Shown piece by piece: positions 50,146 through 58,223 of a stretch of 64,000 bases of DNA. Source of the stretch: Aquibaculum arenosum (lineage in GTDB: Bacteria; Pseudomonadota; Alphaproteobacteria; Kiloniellales; DSM-21159); the NCBI RefSeq assembly GCF_029222965.1, contig NZ_JARHUD010000001.1, positions 434,001 through 498,000 of the forward strand, in the 5' to 3' direction. How positions within the stretch are numbered: position 1 is the first letter of the stretch; each line of letters starts with the position of its first letter. A program made the position numbers and the translations under genes. Below the pieces are notes generated by a model. It did no database searches. It saw only the letters and a list, made by a program, of their open reading frames with translations, and was not told where the DNA came from.

Positions 50146-50220
50146 TCAGGCCAGGCCGATCACCGACAGAATGAACAGGATGACGACAACAAGGCCCACG
50201 AGATAGATGATGCTGTGCAT
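50146..50220 (-). CDS. 24-residue hydrophobic microprotein
   Basis: A complete frame of 24 codons plus stop, encoding MHSIIYLVGLVVVILFILSV then IGLA. AAAGGGGGACTGGTT, a strong purine-rich site, precedes the ATG. It forms one membrane helix and is the first gene of the presumed operon with the 297-residue protein (30 bases downstream). Similar short MHS-type peptides occur in other Alphaproteobacteria from memory, usually unannotated. Function unknown. Confidence 0.65.
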   Translation of the reverse strand: MHSIIYLVGLVVVILFILSVIGLA

Positions 50221-50347
50221 AACCAGTCCCCCTTTCGCAGCAGATAAGACATCGGCGCCCGACAGAAGAGCCGGCCGCTTGGGAGTGTTAACCCGGGCGC
50301 CGTTGCTCGGTTCCCGTCACAGCAACACAATTCCTGCTTACAGGCTG

Positions 50348-50362
50348 TATGATTGCATGATA
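50348..50362 (+). promoter_or_regulatory. candidate GntR operator upstream of the regulator gene
   Basis: TATGATTGCATGATA is an imperfect palindrome of TATNATNNNATNATA. It sits 18 bases before the likely start of the GntR regulator, as expected for an autorepressor or for control of the downstream ABC/lactonase genes. GntR/FadR-type proteins bind short palindromes of this type, but this match rests on symmetry only. Confidence 0.5.
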
Positions 50363-50380
50363 GCGTGCGGGCACTCGGGG

Positions 50381-51145
50381 ATGGATGGGTCACGAACAAT
50401 GATCGGCCAGCAGCGGATTCAGCGCCGCAAGCTCTACGAAGAGGTCGAGCATCAGCTCCGCGAACTGATTGTCAGCGGCAGCCTGAAGCCGGGCGACCGC
50501 TTACCCTCCGAACATGAACTGATGGAGCGCTACGGCGTCGGCCGACCAGCCGTGCGCGAGGCGCTCTTGACGCTGGAACGTCAGGGCTTCCTGCGCCTAC
50601 GTAGCGGAAGCCCTGCTGTGGTCACACGGCCGTCACCGGCAATCATTCTCCAGGAACTGACCACCTCGGTCCGGTCATTCATGGCCGACGAGGTGGGGAT
50701 GCGAAACCTCCAGGCCGCACGGCGCCTGATTGAATGTGCGCTGGCCCGTGAGGTGGCGCAGATCCGGACCCAGGCAGACGTCGAGCGCATCGCGGGGGCC
50801 TTGAAGGACCAGGAGGATGCTCTTGGTGATCCCCGCCGCTATGAGGGCGCCGACGTCGCCTTTCACACCGCGATCGTTCGCAGTGTGTCCAATCCGATTT
50901 TTGAATCGACGCAAATGGCGCTTGCCTCTTGGCTGCTGGATCAAAGGCACACGACCTTGATGCTGCCAGGCCGGGATGTTTCGACACTCGCGGAGCATAG
51001 GGCGATCTTCGACGCCATAGTGGCAGGTGATGCCGACGCCGCGGAACAAGCAATGGCGCGGCACTTGGAACGGACGGTCGAATGCTATTGGGCCGCCGTC
51101 AACGGGCGGATGGTTGAGGACGAAACGCCTCCCCAGTCGCCGTAG
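50381..51145 (+). CDS. GntR-family transcriptional regulator, FadR (FCD) subgroup
   Basis: 254 residues. N-terminal winged HTH (residues ~17-77: LYEEVEHQLRELIVSGSLKP; LPSEHELMERYGVGRPAVRE) and an FCD ligand domain (about 95-235) with metal-type His in ADVAFHTAIVRSVSNPIF, LAEHRAIFDAIVAGDADAAE and MARHLERTVECYW. FadR-type members usually sense sugar acids or other carboxylates, which fits the lactonase in the same unit. Starts possible at ATG 50381 or 50399; I favour 50381 since it is the first after the operator. Confidence 0.88.
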   Translation: MDGSRTMIGQQRIQRRKLYEEVEHQLRELIVSGSLKPGDRLPSEHELMERYGVGRPAVREALLTLERQGFLRLRSGSPAVVTRPSPAIILQELTTSVRSFMADEVGMRNLQAARRLIECALAREVAQIRTQADVERIAGALKDQEDALGDPRRYEGADVAFHTAIVRSVSNPIFESTQMALASWLLDQRHTTLMLPGRDVSTLAEHRAIFDAIVAGDADAAEQAMARHLERTVECYWAAVNGRMVEDETPPQSP

Positions 51146-51184
51146 CGCAGTCTGCAAACAGTGAAATCAGTGGGAGGAAGAAAA

Positions 51185-52159
51185 ATGCGTATTCGCAATT
51201 TGGTAATGGCCGCAGCTGCGGCGGCATTCAGTGTCGCAGCCATTCCCGGAGGCGCCCAGGCGCAGGACAAGGAACTGGTGTACCTCACGCCGGGTCTCGA
51301 TCTGCCGTTCTGGCGCTACCTTTCCAAGGGGGTCGAGGCCGTGGCCGAGGAGAATGGCTACAGCTTCCAGGCCCTGGATTCGCGCAACAGCGCCCAGACA
51401 CAGCGACAGAATGCACAGGATGCCATTGCGCGCGGTGTGGATGGGATCGTCATTTCGCCAACCGATAGCTCCACAGCCCCGGCTGTCCTGGAGATGGCGC
51501 AAGAAGCCGGTATTCCGGTGGTGATTGCCGATATCGGGACGAACAGCGGTGAGTACGTCTCCTTCATCATCTCCGACAACTACGATGGTGCTCACGGCAC
51601 GGGCGAGGCTCTTGCCGCAGCCATGAAGGACAAGGGATGGGAAGACGGCTCTGTGGGTCTCGTCACCATCTCGCAGGCGCGCAAGAACGGCCAGGCGCGG
51701 ACCGCCGGCTTCCGTGATGCGATGAAAGAAGCGGGCATCGAAAATGAAGCCGGACTGCAACAGATGCAGTCTTACACCGCAGATGAAACCTTCCGCTTTA
51801 CCCAGGACATGCTGACCGCAAATCCGGAAATGCGGGCGATGTTCATTCAGACGGACCAGCCGGCAATCGGTGCGCTGCGGGCGATCCGTGCTGCGCGTCG
51901 CAGCGGCGAGGTGCTTGTCGCCGCTTTTGACGGCATTCCGGAGTTTGTCGAACTCCTGCAATCCGGCGACATCGTCGCGTCCGGCATGCAGCAGCCCTAC
52001 CTGATGGGCGTGCGTTCGGGTGAGGCGATGATCGAGCATCTGGACGGTGGCACCCCGGACAAGGAAATCCTCGTGCCGATCCTGGTCGTCACCAGCGAGA
52101 ACATCGAGGAACTGCTGCCGACGGTGCGGGAGACGGTGTTCGCCAACGAAATCGACTAG
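51185..52159 (+). CDS. Sugar-type ABC transporter substrate-binding protein
   Basis: 324 residues, signal peptide to about residue 26 (GGAQAQ). Ribose/galactose-binding fold (peripla_BP_4) with IARGVDGIVISPTDSSTAPA, IADIGTNSGEYVSFIISDNY and FDGIPEFVELLQSGDIVASG. The start at ATG 51185 follows GTGGGAGGAAGAAAA. It is the first transport gene after the GntR regulator and is followed by a hairpin, as is common for over-produced binding proteins. Ligand is unknown; the context suggests a sugar or sugar lactone. Confidence 0.9.
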   Translation: MRIRNLVMAAAAAAFSVAAIPGGAQAQDKELVYLTPGLDLPFWRYLSKGVEAVAEENGYSFQALDSRNSAQTQRQNAQDAIARGVDGIVISPTDSSTAPAVLEMAQEAGIPVVIADIGTNSGEYVSFIISDNYDGAHGTGEALAAAMKDKGWEDGSVGLVTISQARKNGQARTAGFRDAMKEAGIENEAGLQQMQSYTADETFRFTQDMLTANPEMRAMFIQTDQPAIGALRAIRAARRSGEVLVAAFDGIPEFVELLQSGDIVASGMQQPYLMGVRSGEAMIEHLDGGTPDKEILVPILVVTSENIEELLPTVRETVFANEID

Positions 52160-52236
52160 AGCTGATCAATAGGATCGCATCAAGGGTTCGGCTGTTGCCG
52201 GAACCGTCTTGATTGGTCGTTTTACGGTGATCAGCT
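52160..52236 (+). repeat. nested palindrome after the binding-protein gene
   Basis: Outer arms AGCTGATCA (52160-52168) and TGATCAGCT (52228-52236) enclose a second hairpin, ATCAAGGGTTCGGC with GCCGGAACCGTCTTGAT (52179-52213). The stop codon TAG comes directly before the outer arm, the same TAGAGC start as the 135-bp repeats. Whether this is a distant member of that family is not certain. Confidence 0.55.
52179..52223 (+). terminator. attenuating hairpin between binding-protein and ATPase genes
   Basis: The inner stem of the palindrome (14 paired bases with a one-base and a two-base bulge) is followed by TTTT at 52220-52223. It should end part of the transcription after the binding-protein gene and let the rest continue into the ATPase and permease genes. 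Confidence 0.6.
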
Positions 52237-52293
52237 GGCGGGCCATAATGCCCGCCAGCTGCCTTCCCGCTCCGAAATGAAGTCGGCGATATT

Positions 52294-54207
52294 ATGGATG
52301 ACGTCACGAACGATAGCGGAAGCCAAGTAATTCTCCAGGCTTCACAGGTTTGCAAAACATTCGGTCAAACCCGTGCACTGGACAATGCAGAGTTCGAGCT
52401 TCGGGTTGGAGAGGTGCATGGCCTGTTGGGAGCAAACGGCGCCGGTAAATCCACCTTGTCGAAGGTCATCGCCGGTCATGTGTTCCCGGATTCGGGAAAG
52501 ATAATCTACCGAAACCGCGCGTTGAGTCTCAGATCAGCACGCGAGGCGCTCGATTGTGGAATAGCAATCGTGATGCAGGAGACGAGCCTGGCGCCGGATA
52601 TGTCAGTTCTGGAGAACATTTTTCTCCCGGAACTGGGGAAACCGGGTCGCTTGTCCTACCGAAGGCTGCGTCAGCAAGCGAAACGCATTCTTTCCGACCT
52701 TGTTCACGAGCACGCCTTGCCACTGGATACTGAGGTGCGACGCCTCTCTTCGGCACAGCGGCAACTTGTGGAAATAGCCAAGGCCCTGGCGCTTGATGCC
52801 GGTTTGATCATATTCGATGAGCCCACGGCCTCCTTGAGCCCCAACGAAGTCGAACAGCTTTTCGGCATCATGGCTAATCTGCGCGCGAACGGAAAAGCGT
52901 TGATCTTCGTTTCGCACAGAATGGAGGAAGTCTTCGCGATTACCGACCGGGTTACCGTGATGCGCGAGGGCGCAACGGTTGCCAAGTCGGTTGCAACACG
53001 CGAACTGACTCAGACCGACCTGGTCCGACACATGGTGGGGCGTGAGATCGGGTCCATCTATGCGGTGCCCGGCCTGCGTTCGCCGGAGGCAGGGGCGGAG
53101 GAAACATTCGCCGTCGAGGGGCTGCGCGCCCTGCCTGCGGTGAAAAACGTGAGCTTTCGCGTTCACCGCGGCGAGATTCTGGGTCTTGGGGGGCTGGTGG
53201 GAGCCGGTCGCTCCGAGACGGCAGAGGCGCTGTTTGGCTTGCGGCCCTATCAGGCCGGCACGATCAAACTGAATGGCAAAGCCTTCCGCCCAAGGAAGCC
53301 GCGCGATTGCGTAAAGGCCGGCATCGGATTCGTGGCGGAGGATCGCAGGGTCCAGAGCATCGTCCCCGATTTATCGGTGCGCGAGAATCTGCTCCTCGCC
53401 CACCTGGGTGCCCATTCTGGCTTCTTGCTCAACTACAGCTCTCGGCGTGAGAAGATTGCGGAGCTGCTTGACCTACTCGACATGCCTGCGAGCAGACTGC
53501 TGGATGCCAACATGCTGAACTTCTCCGGCGGCATGCAGCAGAAGATCATCATTGCGCGCTGGCTGATGCTGAATCCCAGTGTTCTGATTCTCGACGAGCC
53601 GACCAAGGGCGTTGATATCGGCACCCGGTCATCGATCTACTCCATGCTGCGCAGGATAGCGGAGCGTGGTGTTTCGATCGTGATGATTTCTTCGGATTTC
53701 GAGGAGCTTCTCGGCGTCTGTGAGCGGATCATCGTAATGAGTGACGGCCACACGATCGCAGACCTTCCGAGCGCGCACCTCGATGAGGAGAAGCTGACCT
53801 TGCTTGCGGCGCCGCGCACGTCGACGGAGCGAAACACGAAACTGCTGCAGGAACTGACCCAACGCTACGGCGGCGCAGGTTTCTGGGCCATTGTCGATGA
53901 AGGGCGGGTCATATGCCTGAATGCCGTGGTGGCAGAGGCCAGCGCAGACCCTGGTTTCCAAGCCGGGGAATCGCCCAGTTTCGACCAGACGGCAATCCCG
54001 ACCGCCTTACAGCACCCGCAGGACGACTTCGTCGCTGAGCCGAACGGAGAGCGCCGCACCTTCCTCATGCCGATCCCCAGCAAACGGGGGCACGATCTCG
54101 GCTGGATCGGCCTGGTAACAACCTCACCGACACCACCCTCGGTTCAGAACGTTCGTGATCTGGTCATCGGGTTCTCGGCTTTGGACCATGAGGTGGAAGC
54201 AGCATGA
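52294..54207 (+). CDS. Sugar ABC transporter ATP-binding protein with extra C-terminal domain
   Basis: 637 residues, about 125 longer than usual RbsA/MglA-type proteins. NBD1: Walker A GLLGANGAGKSTLSKVIAG, signature LSSAQRQLVEIAKAL, Walker B LIIFDEPTASL. NBD2: degenerate Walker A LGGLVGAGRSETAEALFG, signature LNFSGGMQQKIIIARWL, Walker B VLILDEPTKGVDIG; both usual for the family. After residue ~510 comes an added domain (LLQELTQRYGGAGFWAIVDE; FLMPIPSKRGHDLGWIGLVT), alternating strands and helices like a small sensory (GAF/PAS-like) fold; that is inference. Its stop overlaps the permease start (ATGA). Confidence 0.85.
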   Translation: MDDVTNDSGSQVILQASQVCKTFGQTRALDNAEFELRVGEVHGLLGANGAGKSTLSKVIAGHVFPDSGKIIYRNRALSLRSAREALDCGIAIVMQETSLAPDMSVLENIFLPELGKPGRLSYRRLRQQAKRILSDLVHEHALPLDTEVRRLSSAQRQLVEIAKALALDAGLIIFDEPTASLSPNEVEQLFGIMANLRANGKALIFVSHRMEEVFAITDRVTVMREGATVAKSVATRELTQTDLVRHMVGREIGSIYAVPGLRSPEAGAEETFAVEGLRALPAVKNVSFRVHRGEILGLGGLVGAGRSETAEALFGLRPYQAGTIKLNGKAFRPRKPRDCVKAGIGFVAEDRRVQSIVPDLSVRENLLLAHLGAHSGFLLNYSSRREKIAELLDLLDMPASRLLDANMLNFSGGMQQKIIIARWLMLNPSVLILDEPTKGVDIGTRSSIYSMLRRIAERGVSIVMISSDFEELLGVCERIIVMSDGHTIADLPSAHLDEEKLTLLAAPRTSTERNTKLLQELTQRYGGAGFWAIVDEGRVICLNAVVAEASADPGFQAGESPSFDQTAIPTALQHPQDDFVAEPNGERRTFLMPIPSKRGHDLGWIGLVTTSPTPPSVQNVRDLVIGFSALDHEVEAA

Positions 54208-55190
54208 CACAAGAAACGAGAACTATGCAGTCATCGGTTGATCTAAAACGGCTTTTGGGGCGCGTGGGCAACAGTTTGGAACTGCGCATGCTTGGTTTGG
54301 CACTCGCCATAGCCGTCGTTCTTTCAATCATGTCGCCCTACTTCCTCACAGCCAATAACTTGATGAACGTTCTCGACCAATCTGTCGTGATCGGGATCGT
54401 CGCCATTGGCATGACCTTTGTCATCCTGACAGGCGGGATCGACCTCTCCGTTGGTTCTGTCGCAGGACTGACCGGGGTCATTCTCGGTTTGGCCTTGCAG
54501 GACTTTTCCATTCCGGTGGCAATCGCCATGGCGATTGCTGCAGGCGGGTTAATCGGCCTGTTCTCCGGGGTTCTTATCGGATACTTCGGGCTGGCGGCCT
54601 TTGTGGTGACGCTGGGCGTCATGGCCATCGGTCGCAGTCTCGCCTACATTTTCTCCGGGCAGACCTCGATCAGTTCCATTCCCATGGAGCTGTCGGACCT
54701 GGTTTACACGACGGTGCTGGGCATTCCGACAAACGTCCTCTGCCTGGGTCTGTTGTACCTCCTGGCCGGCCTCTACTTGAGCTACACCAAAGGCGGGCGG
54801 ACCATTTATGCCGTTGGCTCGAACAAAGAAGCGGCGCGTGCGGCGGGCTTGAGCGTGCTGTTTTACAGCATACTCCCCTACGTGATCTCGGGCATGTTTG
54901 CGGCTGTGGCGGTGACCTTCCTGACGGCGCAGATTCTGTCGGTCGACCCCCTGACGGGCAACCTTTTGGAACTTGATGCCATCGCGGCCGTCGTGATCGG
55001 CGGTGCCAGTCTCTATGGCGGACGGGGCTCGATTGCTGGCACGTTGATCGGCGTGGTCATCATGGTGATGATTCGCAACGGCTTGAACCTGCTGGGCGTG
55101 TCGCCCTTCTGGCAGGGTTCCGCCATCGGCGCGATCATCATCTTCGCACTCTTGATAGAAAGCCTGCTCAGCCGCCGGTCGCGGGCTTGA
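54204..55190 (+). CDS. Sugar-type ABC transporter permease
   Basis: 328 residues, about eight to ten transmembrane helices of the RbsC/branched family: VVIGIVAIGMTFVILTGGID with the conserved GGIDLSVGSV, FGLAAFVVTLGVMAIGRSL, AVGSNKEAARAAGLSV (coupling helix) and AAVVIGGASLYGGRGSIAGT. Only one permease is encoded, so it should work as a homodimer. Translationally coupled to the ATPase by an ATGA overlap. Confidence 0.92.
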   Translation: MTQETRTMQSSVDLKRLLGRVGNSLELRMLGLALAIAVVLSIMSPYFLTANNLMNVLDQSVVIGIVAIGMTFVILTGGIDLSVGSVAGLTGVILGLALQDFSIPVAIAMAIAAGGLIGLFSGVLIGYFGLAAFVVTLGVMAIGRSLAYIFSGQTSISSIPMELSDLVYTTVLGIPTNVLCLGLLYLLAGLYLSYTKGGRTIYAVGSNKEAARAAGLSVLFYSILPYVISGMFAAVAVTFLTAQILSVDPLTGNLLELDAIAAVVIGGASLYGGRGSIAGTLIGVVIMVMIRNGLNLLGVSPFWQGSAIGAIIIFALLIESLLSRRSRA

Positions 55191-55225
55191 TTGGCTACCA
55201 CCGCCGAGTAAACGGAGGTTTTACG

Positions 55226-57172
55226 ATGGGAAATCCGACAACGAACGTTCGACTCTATGGCACGGAAGAGCAGGTGCCTGACCCGATCGTATTGCGGGCC
55301 GGTAAATTGACGGCAGAGCTAGACGCCGGAAACCTCCGCTACATTCGACTGGACGGCATCGAGTTGATCCGTGCGGTTTCCTACATCGTCCGGGACAAGG
55401 ACTGGGGCACCTACAACCCAACCATCTCTAAGCTTGACGTGAAAGAGACGGCAGCGGGTTTCACCGTCCACTACGATGCAGAGGTTGGCGACAGCCAGCA
55501 GAGCTTCCGCTACAGCGCGATTATCAAGGGATCGAGCGACGGTCGCCTGTCCTTCGCGGCAACCGGCGAAGCCTTGTCCGACTTTCTGACCAACAGAACC
55601 GGGTTTGTCGTCCTGCATCCAATCGACGGCGTGGCAGGTCATCCTGTTCACGTCGAACATGTGGACGGCCGCAAGGTGGACAGCGCCTTTCCGGAGATCA
55701 TCGACCCCTTGCAGCCCATGATGGATCTGCGCGCACTGACCCACGAGCCGGTTCCCGGGCTGAAGGTCACCTGCCGCATGGAAGGTGATACCTTCGAAAT
55801 GGAGGACCAGCGCAACTGGACCGATGCCTCCTACAAGACCTATGTCCGCCCCCTGGCTCTGCCCTGGCCCTATAAACTGGAGCAGGGGTCAACATTGGAG
55901 CAGCAGGTCACGCTGGAGGTTACCGGAAGCCCCTCGCAGGCGCGCAATCGCAAGCAGGGCACAGCTACCGTTTCGATCGGCGACCCGGTGGGGACAGTTC
56001 CGCCGCTCGGGATCGGGCTGGAACCGGAGCTCGTCGCAGCCACCCAGCAGAGGGTCGCCGAACTTTCGACCGCGCGGCCGCATCACCTGGTCTGTCATTT
56101 CGATCCACGGCAGGGGCATGGGAAGGCGGAGCTTGCCCGGGCGGCGGACCTCGCACGATCGCTAGGCTGCGAAGCCTGGCTTGAGGCCGTGATTCCCGGC
56201 GTCGAGGATTTCGCCTCAGACATTGCGACTCTCGGCCGGATGGCGGCGGAGATCGGAGACCCTTTTGTGGTGGTGTTGCTGTCTCCCGCGCCGGACCTGA
56301 AATGCACCCTTCCCGGAAGCCCGTGGCCGCCTTGCCCGCCGCTCGAAGAAGTCTACAAGGCCGGCCGCATAGCCTTCCCGAACGCGAAGCTGGGCGGCGG
56401 CATGTTCAGCTATTTCACCGAGCTCAATCGCAAGCGGCCCCCAACGGATCTGCTTGATATCGTGACGTTCACGACCAGCGGCCTCGTGCACGCCGGCGAC
56501 GACCGTTCGGCGACCGAGGGATTGGAATCGCTGCCCTACATCGCGAAGAGCGTTCGCGAGATCGCCAAGGGAAAGCCCTACCACGTGGGGCCGAGCGCCT
56601 TGGGCATGCGCGCCAATCCCTATGGCGAGGCGCCGATGGACAATCCCGACAACATCCGCCAGGCCATGAACAGAATGGACCCGCGCCAGCGCGGCTTACT
56701 GGGTGCGGCCTGGAACCTCGGCTACGCTACGCATTTCGCCAAGGGCGGCGCGCAGGCGATCAGCCTTGGTGGCGGAGTGGGGCCCTTCGGTCTGGTTCAT
56801 GCGCCCATGCCTTATGCACAGCCCTACTTCGATGAAGCCGAAGGATACTATCCGGTCTTCCACGTTTTCCGCGGTCTGGCCGGGAAGCGCGGCGCGGTGC
56901 TGCTCGACACGCACTGCGATTCGCAGCGCGATGTGCAGGCCATTGCGCTGGAGGGTGACAACGGCCGGGAACTCTGGGTGGCGAATCTCCTCAGCGAGAG
57001 CAGGACCCTTGTCCTGGAAAATGTTGATGAGCTTCGTCGCTGCGTGCGACTGGACGCCGATAGCTTTGTCGAAGCGTCGAAAGATCCAGAATTCATGGAT
57101 CGCCCTGGCGAAGCCTTCGATGGCAACAGCGCGGAGATCGGGCCCTACGCGGTCCTGCGCTTTACCGCCTGA
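55226..57172 (+). CDS. Putative sugar-acid lactonase, D-apionate lactonase (ApnL)-like
   Basis: 648 residues, no signal peptide. Beta-sandwich-like N-terminal part (ELDAGNLRYIRLDGIELIRA; RDKDWGTYNPTISKL), then EHVDGRKVDSAFPE, QRNWTDASYKTYVRPLALPW, a TIM-barrel-like middle (HHLVCHFDPRQGHGKAEL) and a second sandwich-like end. From memory this matches the large D-apionolactonase (ApnL) family that opens sugar-acid lactones; I am only moderately sure. ATG 55226 stands behind AACGGAGGTTTTACG. It follows the ABC permease by 35 bases in the GntR unit. No dehydrogenase of the pathway is encoded in this unit. Confidence 0.5.
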   Translation: MGNPTTNVRLYGTEEQVPDPIVLRAGKLTAELDAGNLRYIRLDGIELIRAVSYIVRDKDWGTYNPTISKLDVKETAAGFTVHYDAEVGDSQQSFRYSAIIKGSSDGRLSFAATGEALSDFLTNRTGFVVLHPIDGVAGHPVHVEHVDGRKVDSAFPEIIDPLQPMMDLRALTHEPVPGLKVTCRMEGDTFEMEDQRNWTDASYKTYVRPLALPWPYKLEQGSTLEQQVTLEVTGSPSQARNRKQGTATVSIGDPVGTVPPLGIGLEPELVAATQQRVAELSTARPHHLVCHFDPRQGHGKAELARAADLARSLGCEAWLEAVIPGVEDFASDIATLGRMAAEIGDPFVVVLLSPAPDLKCTLPGSPWPPCPPLEEVYKAGRIAFPNAKLGGGMFSYFTELNRKRPPTDLLDIVTFTTSGLVHAGDDRSATEGLESLPYIAKSVREIAKGKPYHVGPSALGMRANPYGEAPMDNPDNIRQAMNRMDPRQRGLLGAAWNLGYATHFAKGGAQAISLGGGVGPFGLVHAPMPYAQPYFDEAEGYYPVFHVFRGLAGKRGAVLLDTHCDSQRDVQAIALEGDNGRELWVANLLSESRTLVLENVDELRRCVRLDADSFVEASKDPEFMDRPGEAFDGNSAEIGPYAVLRFTA

Positions 57173-57293
57173 GGCGCGAACATTCGCCAAGCGACTCCAT
57201 AGCCCCACCCGCCTGCGACAATCTAGCGCTTCCGCCGGGTGGGGGCATTGTGGTTGCTTGCGGAGACTGGAAACTTGTGGTGGGAGAGAGGCT

Positions 57294-57791
57294 ATGCGTG
57301 TCTTGGTGGCGGCTGTGACGCTGGGTGTGCTGTGGGCCGGGGCGGCCGCAGCGCAGGAGGTGCGGGTGGATGATCCCTGGGCGCGGGCGTCCATCGGCAT
57401 GGTGCCGAACTCCGCGGCATACATGACCATCCACAACCGCGGCAGCGAGCCGGAGCGCCTGGTGGCGGTCAGTGCTTCGGTGGGCGTGCGCGCCGAACTG
57501 CACGATCACGTCATGGACGGTGAAGTGGCGCGCATGCAGCAGGTCGGGGCCATTGAGATTCCGGCAGGTGGGAGTGCATCGCTGGCTCCGGGCGGCTTGC
57601 ATATCATGCTGATGGGGCTTGCCGAACCCCTGGCTGCAGGGGATAGCATTGACCTCACGCTGAGCTTTGAGCGGGCGGGCAATTTGGAGGTCGAGGCCGA
57701 GGTGCGCCCGCTGCGCGAGGGAAATGAGGGGGCTGGCCACCAGGGTCACGGCGCCGGGCACGGGCAGGACCCAGTCCAGGACCAAGAGTGA
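57294..57791 (+). CDS. Copper chaperone PCu(A)C
   Basis: Periplasmic Cu(I) carrier for the Cu(A) centre of cytochrome c oxidase. 165 residues; signal peptide 1-20 (GAAAAQ). The H-M copper motif: VRAELHDHVMDGEVARMQQV with GGLHIMLMGL; a His/Gly-rich tail (EGAGHQGHGAGHGQ) adds metal sites. ATG 57294 follows GGGAGAGAGGCT. It is separated from the lactonase by 121 bases and likely has its own promoter. The stop overlaps the next frame. Confidence 0.92.
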   Translation: MRVLVAAVTLGVLWAGAAAAQEVRVDDPWARASIGMVPNSAAYMTIHNRGSEPERLVAVSASVGVRAELHDHVMDGEVARMQQVGAIEIPAGGSASLAPGGLHIMLMGLAEPLAAGDSIDLTLSFERAGNLEVEAEVRPLREGNEGAGHQGHGAGHGQDPVQDQE

Positions 57792-57850
57792 CGCAGGCCC
57801 TCGGCAGAATCAGCGGTAGCAGGAGCCCAGACAGCAAGAGGGAGCGCGGC

Positions 57851-58087
57851 ATGGATGCGGAGGTCACGGAAATCGATACGCGCGGGCTGCGCTGTCCCTT
57901 GCCGGTGCTCCGCGCGCGTAAGGCCATAGCCGCACTGCCGGATGGCGCGCGGCTGCGTGTGCTGGCGACCGACCCCGACTCGCGGCAGGATTTTCGCGCC
58001 TGGTGCGAGACCAGCGGCCACGAACTGCTGGAGCAGAGCGAGAACGGCGAGGGCATCCTTGTGCACCTGATCCGCAAGGTCGGGTGA
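57851..58087 (+). CDS. tusA: TusA-family sulfurtransferase
   Basis: 78 residues with the persulfide-forming Cys in TRGLRCPLPVLRARKAIAAL (CPxP motif) and DPDSRQDFRAWCETSGHEL later. It delivers sulfur for tRNA modification or molybdenum cofactor work in other bacteria. I chose ATG 57851 (GGAGCGCGGC upstream); an in-frame GTG at 57788 overlapping the PCu(A)C stop would add 21 residues without family support. Confidence 0.88.
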   Translation: MDAEVTEIDTRGLRCPLPVLRARKAIAALPDGARLRVLATDPDSRQDFRAWCETSGHELLEQSENGEGILVHLIRKVG

Positions 58088-58223
58088 GGGGAGCGGGGCG
58101 GCACCTCATCTCGCTGCAGCCGACAGCTTGTTGCGGCCGGCAACATTCTGAGTAATCCTCTTATGCGGGCAGACTGTGGCCCAGGCGAGGGCAGGGGACC
58201 GGTCGGGAGACCATGACGAACTC

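Noticed and set aside
54204-55190. A second permease gene in the sugar ABC unit
   Set aside because: Only one permease is encoded; the next frame is the lactonase-like protein. Homodimeric permeases are normal in this sub-family.
57788-57850. GTG at 57788 as the start of tusA, coupled to the PCu(A)C stop
   Set aside because: It would add 21 residues that do not belong to the TusA family, while ATG 57851 has a purine-rich site and gives the standard length.
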